DNA of 7,373 bases from Deltaproteobacteria bacterium. Lineage in GTDB: Bacteria > Desulfobacterota > Anaeroferrophillalia > Anaeroferrophillales > Tharpellaceae. Location: contig JAADEO010000167.1 in the NCBI GenBank assembly GCA_013153415.1, forward strand, positions 1 through 7,373, written 5' to 3'. The position numbers and the translations under genes were made by a program. Below the pieces are notes generated by a model that worked only from the letters and a program-made list of their open reading frames with translations, did no database searches and was not told the DNA's origin. This document shows, piece after piece, positions 1 through 4,733 of this stretch (the stretch's first letter is position 1; each line of letters opens with the position of its first letter).

Positions 1-145
1 CGAACCCGCCGATATCAGCCAGCACTTCAGGCCGATAAGTCTCCTTGACCAAGGGCGCGATGTTTTTGACCAGGCGGTTTCCCGCCTCGATATCGACACC
101 AGCGTCCTTGTAGGTCAAACCCTCTTTTGTGTGTGTGTTGTCCAC
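1..145 (-). CDS. purM: Phosphoribosylformylglycinamidine cyclo-ligase (PurM), N-terminal fragment, cut by window edge
   Basis: PurM (AIR synthetase) closes the imidazole ring in purine synthesis: ATP-dependent conversion of formylglycinamidine ribonucleotide to aminoimidazole ribonucleotide, in the cytoplasm. Only the first 48 codons are visible; the gene continues past position 1. The translation holds the family's N-terminal block, LTYKDAGVDIEAGNRLV (residues 10-26), then RPEVLADIGGF at the edge. This matches the well-known E. coli start (SYKDAGVDIDAGNALV, then RPEVMGGLGGF). The start chosen is GTG at 145-143, which gives an N-terminal tail of the usual length. It is preceded on the minus strand by GGTGG (157-153, spacing 7) and by a more distant AGGA (163-160, spacing 14). 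The only in-frame start seen further upstream is a GTG inside repeat copy A, which I consider unlikely. The gene lies on the same strand as waaA but 278 bp away, so it probably has its own promoter. Confidence 0.92.
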   Translation of the reverse strand, partial: MDNTHTKEGLTYKDAGVDIEAGNRLVKNIAPLVKETYRPEVLADIGGF

Positions 146-166
146 AGCTAAGCCACCATTCCTGTT

Positions 167-331
167 GTTGGCTTCGTAACGGCTCCACCTGTTTCGCACC
201 CCGAGAGTGTTTCCTCGCTTATGCTCGGGGCGTTGCCAGGAAACCTTAGGGGAAAAAACTCTGCCTCGCATCCGGGCAAGCCATTACTGTGCCAACTCGT
301 CAGTTACGTAATTTCTGATTTATCACGAGTT
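167..331 (+). repeat. Intergenic structured repeat, long form, copy A
   Basis: This unit between purM and waaA is related to the unit at 3770-3965. It starts GTTGGCTTCGTAACGGC (167-183). An imperfect inverted copy ends in GCCAAC at 291-296, its reverse complement reading GTTGGCACAGTAATGGC, 13 of 17 matching. Inside, CCCCGAG (199-205) pairs with CTCGGGG (224-230). Beyond GCCAAC the similarity to the other long copy continues for 35 bp and ends with a second inverted pair, AACTCGT (294-300) and ACGAGTT (325-331). The left arm (167-234) is about 85% identical by eye to that of copy C, and most differences are transitions. The left end lies 21 bp upstream of the purM start. No ORF in it looks real. 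Function unknown; a non-autonomous mobile element or an extragenic palindromic repeat are both possible. Confidence 0.75.
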
Positions 332-423
332 AATCGTGCAAAAGTATCTTCCTACGACGAACATTTTCCACCGTGGCCGGGGATTGTAACTAATCGCCGG
401 ATAAAAAGTCAAACCTTATCTCC
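297..423. other. Intergenic remainder between repeat copy A and the waaA stop
   Basis: The first 35 bp are the tail of repeat copy A, and a small perfect hairpin CACGA/TCGTG (324-328 and 334-338) overlaps its end. From about 340 to 423 the sequence is moderately AT-rich. I see no gene in it, no clear rho-independent terminator for waaA, and no convincing promoter for purM. An open frame that crosses this stretch on the plus strand starts inside the repeat and runs antisense through waaA, so it is not treated as a gene. Confidence 0.5.
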
Positions 424-1728
424 TCACATCCCGTATCCGGAAAACACCCTATCCAGATATTCCAGGGTCGTGTGCAGCACGCCCCGGTGGCGTTCCAGAG
501 TCGCCTGCGCCCTGCGACCTTCCTTAGCAACAAAATTGTCATCCTCCAGGCAGCGACGAATCACATTTCCGAGTTCTTCGGCATTTTTCACCAGCAGGCC
601 ACCACCCTGTTCGTCGAGATAGCGATAACCATCGGCGAAACTCGAGGTATGCGGACCGTGAATTACGGGCCGGCCATGGACCGCAGCCTCCAGAGGATTA
701 TGTCCCCCGATGCCCGGCACCAGGGTACCGCCGATCACGGCACAACGGGAAAGCCGATAAAAATGAACCAGATCGCCCAGAGTATCGAGCAACAGCACCT
801 GGGGAAGCCGGCCCGAGATTTTTTCCCCGCCCGTCTCCAGCCAGGCACTATAAGAGATGAAATCGACCTTTTCAGACTCAAGCCAGGCCGCCACTTCGGC
901 AAAACGCCGAGGATGACGCGGAGCGATCACCAGAACGGCATCCGCAGTCAGAGCGGGAACCGAGCGGGTCATATTTTTCCAGGCTTCAAGCAGCATCTCC
1001 TCCTCTCCGGGATGGGTCGATCCGGCCACTACCATGACCGCAGAAGTAGGCAGGGGGTGTCTAAATGCGGCTTCATCAACCGGGGGCGGAGTAAGATCGA
1101 ACTTCAGGTTACCACTGGAAACCACTCTTTCCGGCCTGGTACCGAGAGCGGTAAAATGACGGCCGGAAAGCTCGTCCTGAACCACGACCAGGTCGGGCAG
1201 ACGAAAAATTTCGGCAAAAACAAAGCCGAAAAACCGGTAGCGCCGAAAACTTTTTGGCGAAAGCCGGGCGTTGACCAGGACCAGGGGCAATCCCCGCCGT
1301 TTGACCGCCCGCCAGAGATTGGGCCAGATTTCGGTTTCAGCCACCACCAGACCGGCGGGTCGGAAGGAGTAAAAAAAGAGGTCCCAGAAAAAAGGCAGAT
1401 CGAAAGGCAGCAAACTGATCTCGGCTTCGGGCAACAACTCTTTCGCGGTCTGCCGACCGGTCAGAGTCATGGTCGTCACCAGCAGACGGCACTCGGGATG
1501 GCGTTTTTTCCAAGCCTGGACCAAAGGGGCCAACATCCGGATTTCGCCGACCGAAGCCCCATGCCACCATAAAACCCGGGAGACGGGCCGCGGCCGGGAA
1601 AGCCTTCCCAGCCCCAGACGCTGACCCAGACCGGCGAGTGAACCCTGGCGGCGGTACATATAGAACAGGAGCAGGGGCCAACCAGCGAGCAGCAGGAAAA
1701 CAAGAATCAAATTGTAGATCAAAAACAA
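424..1728 (-). CDS. waaA: 3-deoxy-D-manno-octulosonic acid (Kdo) transferase WaaA
   Basis: WaaA transfers Kdo from CMP-Kdo to the lipid IVA precursor at the cytoplasmic face of the inner membrane, the step joining lipid A to the LPS core. The 434-residue length is normal for the family. Residues 3-23 form the usual N-terminal membrane anchor. The N-terminal GT-B domain shows WWHGASVGEI (54-63, with the presumed catalytic base Glu62), AETEIWPNL (130-138) and NARLSPKSFRRY (153-164). The C-terminal CMP-Kdo binding domain shows GNLKFD (206-211), AGSTHPGEE (235-243), APRHPRRF (269-276), GGTLVPGIGGHNPLEAA (333-349) and IHGPHTSSF (356-364). The start is TTG with AGGA seven bases upstream. The gene lies 29 bp after the nucleotidyltransferase stop, same strand, suggesting an operon. 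Whether it adds one or two Kdo residues cannot be read from sequence. Confidence 0.95.
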   Translation of the reverse strand: MFLIYNLILVFLLLAGWPLLLFYMYRRQGSLAGLGQRLGLGRLSRPRPVSRVLWWHGASVGEIRMLAPLVQAWKKRHPECRLLVTTMTLTGRQTAKELLPEAEISLLPFDLPFFWDLFFYSFRPAGLVVAETEIWPNLWRAVKRRGLPLVLVNARLSPKSFRRYRFFGFVFAEIFRLPDLVVVQDELSGRHFTALGTRPERVVSSGNLKFDLTPPPVDEAAFRHPLPTSAVMVVAGSTHPGEEEMLLEAWKNMTRSVPALTADAVLVIAPRHPRRFAEVAAWLESEKVDFISYSAWLETGGEKISGRLPQVLLLDTLGDLVHFYRLSRCAVIGGTLVPGIGGHNPLEAAVHGRPVIHGPHTSSFADGYRYLDEQGGGLLVKNAEELGNVIRRCLEDDNFVAKEGRRAQATLERHRGVLHTTLEYLDRVFSGYGM

Positions 1729-1735
1729 GAAAAAA

Positions 1736-1739
1736 TCCT
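1736..1739 (-). promoter_or_regulatory. Ribosome binding site supporting the TTG start of waaA
   Basis: The minus strand reads AGGA followed by seven bases (TTTTTTC) and then TTG at 1728-1726. The spacing is ideal, and the next codons encode the hydrophobic anchor expected of WaaA, so the TTG is preferred as the start. The site lies in the 29-bp gap after the upstream gene's stop codon. Confidence 0.65.
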
Positions 1740-1757
1740 TTCCACGAACTCAAAAAA

Positions 1758-2486
1758 TCAGAAAACCGCGGCGGCCAGACCCGGCCGGGCAGCAAAATCG
1801 GCCTCGCAGGCGGCAAGGTCCTGCGGGGTGCCGACATCACGCCAATAAAACTTATAGCGGGTATCAACAACATGAGCCAGCAGGTCGCGACGGCCGTGAT
1901 CGAGCAGCCGCTGATAAAAAGGGATCAGCGGGAATACATCCTGCCGGCAGCGCCGCAGCAGGGCCAGAAGAGTCGGAGAACATATCTGGATCCCGGTGTA
2001 GGCCAAAAGACGGTTGCCGGGCCGCGGCCGACGGCGACCGAAAGCGACGATCCGCCCCACGGCATCGACCTCGACCTGATTGTAGCGGGGATGGTCGTGG
2101 AGAATCATGGTAACCAGGGCCCGGTTGCGAAGATGGCTGGCCAAGGCGTCGAGCGGGGAAATATCGGAAACTATATCGACATTGACGGTTACCAGGAAAT
2201 CACCCTGAACCAGGGGGGAAGCGTTGCGCAGGGCACCGCCGGTATCGAGAATCTCCGGTTCATGGATAAACCTGAAACGACGATAACCGGCGACCTTCGA
2301 ATCCAGAAACACGGCCAGTTGACCAGCATGATGATGTCCATTGACAAGCAGAAGGCCAGGCCTTAAAGTACGAAAATAGTCGAGACAGCGCTGTATCAGA
2401 GGTTGTCCGCCAACCGGGACCAGGGCCTTCGGCATCCTCTCGGTCAGGGGCCGCAGGCGGGTTCCGAAACCGGCGGCCAGAATCAT
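1758..2486 (-). CDS. Sugar-phosphate nucleotidyltransferase (NTP_transferase family; MurU/HddC-like)
   Basis: Enzymes of this family couple a sugar 1-phosphate to an NTP, giving an NDP-sugar and pyrophosphate. Seen here (242 residues): the nucleotide-binding loop ILAAGFGTRLRPLT (2-15) followed by PKALVPVGGQPLI (19-31), with the conserved Lys20. Then come DTGGAL (81-86), NVDIVSD (102-108, with metal-ligand Asp104), YTGIQI (163-168) and WRDVGTPQDL (215-224). Start: ATG at 2486-2484 has GGTGG seven bases upstream and begins right before the loop, as is common. An in-frame TTG at 2540 (AAGG nine bases upstream) would add 18 residues, but those codons are AT-rich and unlike the rest of the gene. 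The sugar is not determinable. The waaA neighbour suggests an envelope sugar such as a heptose or N-acetylmuramate. A MurU role is possible, but no AmgK-like kinase gene is visible in the window. Confidence 0.85.
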   Translation of the reverse strand: MILAAGFGTRLRPLTERMPKALVPVGGQPLIQRCLDYFRTLRPGLLLVNGHHHAGQLAVFLDSKVAGYRRFRFIHEPEILDTGGALRNASPLVQGDFLVTVNVDIVSDISPLDALASHLRNRALVTMILHDHPRYNQVEVDAVGRIVAFGRRRPRPGNRLLAYTGIQICSPTLLALLRRCRQDVFPLIPFYQRLLDHGRRDLLAHVVDTRYKFYWRDVGTPQDLAACEADFAARPGLAAAVF

Positions 2487-2569
2487 CAGGCTGCCACCGG
2501 CCAGAGAACCGTAACCAGGAGTAATTAATTTACTTGCCAAAGGGTATTACCTTAGTCTATATTAACTGA

Positions 2570-2642
2570 CTTCGCATTCCAAGAGCACTTCCTCGCTTAT
2601 ACTCGGGACGTTGCCACGAAAAGCGAGACAATCATTGCCAAC
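2570..2642 (+). repeat. Intergenic structured repeat, short form, copy B
   Basis: The core 2571-2615 (TTCGCATTCCAAGAGC, then CCTCGCTTATACTCGGGACG and TTGCC) aligns with 193-237 of copy A. It differs mainly by transitions. Downstream, GCCAAC at 2637-2642 matches the right end of the long copies, but the left GTTGGC end is missing. An internal inverted pair, CTCGCTT (2592-2598) and AAGCGAG (2621-2627), could form a 7-bp stem. It lies directly upstream of ahbD, in the same orientation as the other copies. Confidence 0.6.
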
Positions 2643-2660
2643 GACAAATACAAATACTAT

Positions 2661-2664
2661 AGGA
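2661..2664 (+). promoter_or_regulatory. Ribosome binding site of ahbD
   Basis: AGGA sits eight bases before the ATG at 2673. It fixes the start of ahbD and therefore the His/Gly-rich N-terminal tail. Confidence 0.7.
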
Positions 2665-2672
2665 AAAAAATC

Positions 2673-3782
2673 ATGACTCATCAACATGGAAAACCCGGTA
2701 GCGGACACCCCGGGAAAAAAAACGACGGGCCGCCGGAACTCAGGATGATCGCCTGGGAGACCACCCGCAGCTGCAACCTCTCCTGCATCCACTGCCGGGC
2801 CGCGGCGGAAAAAGGTCCCTATCCCGGAGAACTCGACACCAAGGCGGCCCTGGCCTTCATGGACAACGTCGCCTCTTTCAGCAAGCCGGTCATCATCCTG
2901 ACCGGGGGCGAGCCCCTGCTCCGGGATGACATCTATGAACTCGCGGCCTACGGTACCAAACTGGGTCTGCGCATGGTCATGGCCACCAACGGCACCCTGG
3001 TCAACGAAGAGAGCATCAAAAAAATGATCGACTGCGGTATCCAGCGCATCAGCGTCAGTCTCGACGGCTCCAGCGCCGAGACCCATGATAATTTCCGCAA
3101 GGTCGACGGCTCTTTCGCGGCTTCGCTCAAAGCCCTGGATTATGCCCGGAACCAGGGGCTCGAATTCCAGGTCAACACCACCATAACCAAGATCAACCTG
3201 GCCGAAATCCCGGCCATCCTCGACCTGACGGTCGAACTCGGGGCCGTGGCCCACCATATTTTCCTGTTGGTGCCTACCGGCCGCGGTAAGGAACTGGAGG
3301 AGCAGGAGATCCCGGCCAGCGAATACGAACGCACCCTGAACTGGTTCTACGAACAGCGTGACAAGGTGCCCCTGCAACTCAAGGCCACCTGCGCTCCGCA
3401 CTATATGCGGATCTTACGCCAACGCAGCAAGGCCGAGGGCAAAAGCGTGACTTTCAAAACTCACGGCCTCGACGCCGTGACCCGTGGCTGCCTCGGCGGC
3501 ATCGGTTTCTGTTTCGTCTCCCACACCGGCGATGTCCAGCCCTGCGGCTACCTCGAAGCCCTGGCCGGCAATATCAAGGAGACCAGTTTTCAGGAGATCT
3601 GGGAACGCTCTCCGGTTTTCACCCGCCTGCGGGATTACGACGCCCTGGAAGGCAAATGCGGCATCTGCGGTTACAAGCGGGTCTGCGGCGGCTGCCGGGC
3701 CCGGGCATACGAGGCCACCGGCAACTTCATGGCGGAAGAGCCTTACTGCATCTACGAACCCAAAAAATCGTTGGCTTCGTAA
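2673..3782 (+). CDS. ahbD: AhbD, radical-SAM heme b synthase (Fe-coproporphyrin III decarboxylase)
   Basis: AhbD performs the last step of the siroheme-dependent heme pathway, oxidative decarboxylation of two propionates of Fe-coproporphyrin III to vinyl groups, in the cytoplasm. The 369-residue protein starts with a His/Gly-rich tail (1-20). It then has RMIAWETTRSCNLSCIHCRA (24-43), whose Cys34, Cys38 and Cys41 bind the radical-SAM cluster, and GGEP (78-81). Features I recall from AhbD of sulfate reducers are HIFLLVPTGRG (195-205), KATCAPHYMRILRQR (237-251) and RGCLGGIGFCF (271-281). A SPASM-type cysteine set for the auxiliary cluster follows: Cys273, 280, 291, 329, 332, 338, 341 and 359. 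The sequence fits AhbD better than the related AhbC or NirJ. The gene stands alone, with no other ahb gene in view. The final residues LAS and the TAA are encoded by repeat copy C. The assignment is strong but rests on recalled family sequence. Confidence 0.87.
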   Translation: MTHQHGKPGSGHPGKKNDGPPELRMIAWETTRSCNLSCIHCRAAAEKGPYPGELDTKAALAFMDNVASFSKPVIILTGGEPLLRDDIYELAAYGTKLGLRMVMATNGTLVNEESIKKMIDCGIQRISVSLDGSSAETHDNFRKVDGSFAASLKALDYARNQGLEFQVNTTITKINLAEIPAILDLTVELGAVAHHIFLLVPTGRGKELEEQEIPASEYERTLNWFYEQRDKVPLQLKATCAPHYMRILRQRSKAEGKSVTFKTHGLDAVTRGCLGGIGFCFVSHTGDVQPCGYLEALAGNIKETSFQEIWERSPVFTRLRDYDALEGKCGICGYKRVCGGCRARAYEATGNFMAEEPYCIYEPKKSLAS

Positions 3783-3965
3783 CAGCTCCACCTGCTTCGC
3801 ACCCCAAGAGTACTTCTTCGCTGCGCTCAGGGCGTTCCCGAAAAGTCTTCGTCACTGCGGCGTACTTCTGTGTACGCCTCATTCCTTGAGCTTTTCGGCG
3901 CCTCGCATCTGAAGCTGTTACTGTGCCAACCCGTTTTTTTCGTAATTTTTGGTTTATTACGAGTT
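3770..3965 (+). repeat. Intergenic structured repeat, long form, copy C, overlapping the ahbD stop
   Basis: The left end GTTGGCTTCGTAACAGC (3770-3786) and the right end, whose reverse complement reads GTTGGCACAGTAACAGC (3914-3930), match at 14 of 17 positions. Nested inside are CCGAAAAG (3838-3845) with CTTTTCGG (3891-3898), and a perfect 7-bp stem GGCGTAC/GTACGCC (3859-3865 and 3872-3878) with a six-base loop. This nested hairpin is absent from copy A and accounts for most of the extra 31 bp. The tail 3931-3965 aligns with 297-331 of copy A. The first 13 bases lie inside ahbD and include its stop codon. A run of seven T follows the large stem at 3934-3940, so the unit could act as an ahbD transcription terminator; that is inference. 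Confidence 0.78.
3891..3940 (+). terminator. Possible terminator of ahbD formed by repeat copy C
   Basis: The 3' arm of the long stem (GCCAAC at 3925-3930 and the bases before it) is followed within three bases by TTTTTTT at 3934-3940. Its pairing partner starts at 3770, so the hairpin would be about 160 nt, far longer than a classical intrinsic terminator. Copy A has no comparable T run at the same place. This is a weak call. Confidence 0.3.
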
Positions 3966-3978
3966 CATCAAAACTGAT

Positions 3979-4052
3979 GGCTTCGCATCACCCGAGGGCA
4001 TTTCTTCGCTTACGCTCAGGGAATTCCCGAAAAGTCTTCGTTGGGGCGAAGC
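3979..4052 (+). repeat. Intergenic structured repeat, short form, copy D
   Basis: The segment 3981-4040 aligns with 3795-3851 of copy C. Shared blocks include CTTCGCA, TTTCTTCGCT/ACTTCTTCGCT, GCTCAGGG and an identical TTCCCGAAAAGTCTTCG. It lacks the GTTGGC and GCCAAC ends. Instead it is bounded by a 7-bp inverted pair, GCTTCGC (3980-3986) and GCGAAGC (4046-4052). It also contains the perfect palindrome GGGAATTCCC (4019-4028). It lies 13 bp after the end of copy C, same orientation. Confidence 0.65.
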
Positions 4053-4059
4053 ATTCAAA

Positions 4060-4116
4060 ACCACGGAAATACGCGGAATACACTGAGATTTTCCGTGCTT
4101 TCCGCGCATCCGTGGT
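4060..4116. repeat. Palindromic extragenic element with nested and alternative stems
   Basis: The outer stem ACCACGGA (4060-4067) pairs with TCCGTGGT (4109-4116), and the inner stem CGCGGAA (4072-4078) pairs with TTCCGCG (4100-4106). A competing stem CACGGAAA (4062-4069) with TTTCCGTG (4090-4097) cannot coexist with these. Elements of this CACGGAA/TTCCGTG type are, from memory, dispersed in many environmental bacterial genomes and give rise to spurious predicted peptides. It is unrelated in sequence to the repeat family A-D. It ends 24 bp before the DUF456 start. Confidence 0.7.
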
Positions 4117-4140
4117 CAACATTAGCAACGACTACCGGCC

Positions 4141-4647
4141 ATGGAAATCGCGATTCTGATCACATTCTGCCTCTTCGGCCTGGTCGGCACCCTGCTGCCG
4201 GCCCTGCCGGGTAGCGGCCTGATCTTTATCGGGGCCCTGGCTTACGCCGCGTTGACCAATTTCCAGATCATCAACACCACCCAGATCATAATCCTCTTCG
4301 GACTCATGCTCATCGGTGCTATCGGTCAGTTCTTCATCACCAGCTTCGGAGCCCGGGTCATGGGGGCCGGAAAATACGGCATCATCGGCGCCTTCGTCGG
4401 CTTCTTTCTGGGGATGGTCCTGATTCCGGCACCCGGCGGTTGTCTGCTCGGGGCCTTCGCCGGTGCCTTCATCTGTGAACTGGCCTTCGCGGTCAAAAGC
4501 CAGAGGGAGAGTCTCAAGGCTGGAATCGGGGCCGTAATCGGGGCGCTGTTCAGCCTCTTTTTCGAATTTTTCATCGGCGTCGTCATGGTCGCCTACACCA
4601 TCTACCTGATCTGGCACAGCCTGCCGCCCAACACTATCCCGGTCTGA
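4141..4647 (+). CDS. DUF456 family integral membrane protein
   Basis: A 168-residue hydrophobic protein of unknown function that fits the DUF456 (PF04306) pattern. It has an N-terminal segment ending LLPALPGSGLIFIGALAYA (18-36), a middle segment 47-69, then GAGKYGIIGAFVGFFLGM (75-92). A Gly-rich hairpin with Pro95/Pro98 leads to GAFAGAFICEL (104-114), and the C-terminal segment LKAGIGAVIGALFSLFFEF (125-143) runs into a last helix (about 144-158). I count five to six membrane segments. Internal similarity of the Gly-rich halves is typical of the family. The ATG at 4141 has no clear Shine-Dalgarno sequence and directly follows repeats. No in-frame alternative with a better site was found. The hybrid kinase gene converges from the other side, 86 bp away. 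No function should be assigned beyond inner-membrane location. Confidence 0.85.
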   Translation: MEIAILITFCLFGLVGTLLPALPGSGLIFIGALAYAALTNFQIINTTQIIILFGLMLIGAIGQFFITSFGARVMGAGKYGIIGAFVGFFLGMVLIPAPGGCLLGAFAGAFICELAFAVKSQRESLKAGIGAVIGALFSLFFEFFIGVVMVAYTIYLIWHSLPPNTIPV

Positions 4648-4733
4648 ATTTCCCCTGGGACGGCGATACTGTGACCACCGCAGGCATCCCCCTCGGCAAT
4701 CTCCCGCAAACAAAAATCATCCCGCGATTCTCA
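4648..4733. other. Short convergent intergenic gap
   Basis: The gap lies between the stops of the DUF456 gene and the converging histidine kinase gene. I looked for a bidirectional terminator and found no stable stem with a T run. Nothing else is recognisable. Confidence 0.4.

Larger units (their letters stand above)
2487..2672. promoter_or_regulatory. Divergent intergenic region between the nucleotidyltransferase gene and ahbD
   Basis: Both flanking genes are transcribed outward from here, so their promoters should lie in these 186 bp. Positions 2521-2570 are markedly AT-rich compared with the genes and could hold the minus-strand promoter. I could not identify a -35/-10 pair with good spacing in either direction. 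The segment 2570-2642 is repeat copy B, so any ahbD promoter would overlap or lie within the repeat. Confidence 0.4.
3783..4140. other. Gene-free stretch made of three repeat units
   Basis: Between the ahbD stop and the DUF456 start I see no gene. From left to right it holds most of repeat copy C (to 3965), short repeat copy D (about 3979-4052) and a palindromic element (4060-4116). About 24 bp remain before the DUF456 start. Small open frames on the plus strand here translate the repeats themselves. One crossing the palindrome gives a Tyr/Glu/Phe/Arg-patterned peptide of the kind produced by spurious ORFs in such elements. The DUF456 promoter must overlap or lie within these repeats unless it is read through from ahbD. 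Confidence 0.6.

Noticed and set aside
221..622. 133-codon open frame starting inside repeat copy A
   Set aside because: It begins in the repeat and ends antisense to waaA; low-complexity Ser/Arg translation.
472..1572. 366-codon open frame on the plus strand
   Set aside because: Antisense shadow of waaA, with no recognisable domain or ribosome binding site.
1859..1877. NVD instead of the common NGD metal motif in the nucleotidyltransferase (protein residues 102-104) as a possible defect
   Set aside because: A related subgroup, as I recall it, regularly carries NVDI with a following Ser, so this is a subfamily trait and the metal-ligand Asp is retained.
2635..2660. Promoter for ahbD with TTGCCA and TACTAT boxes
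   Set aside because: The spacing is only 14 bp and the -10 box would sit directly against the ribosome binding site, leaving no room for a leader; TTGCCA is also part of repeat copy B.
2562..3401. 279-codon open frame on the minus strand
   Set aside because: Antisense shadow of ahbD, which has its full cysteine set and a good ribosome binding site.
167..3930. Integron attC-like sites (GTT.../...AAC ends)
   Set aside because: GTTGGCT does not fit the GTTRRRY core and TGCCAAC does not fit RYYYAAC; the genes between are housekeeping genes on both strands and no integrase is seen.
167..4116. CRISPR array
   Set aside because: The repeats are few, irregularly spaced, divergent and separated by genes; there are no uniform spacers or cas genes.
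3923..4159. 78-codon open frame across repeat copy D and the palindrome
   Set aside because: The peptide only reflects translation of repeats; its YAEYTE...FRAFR pattern is the usual spurious product of this palindrome type.
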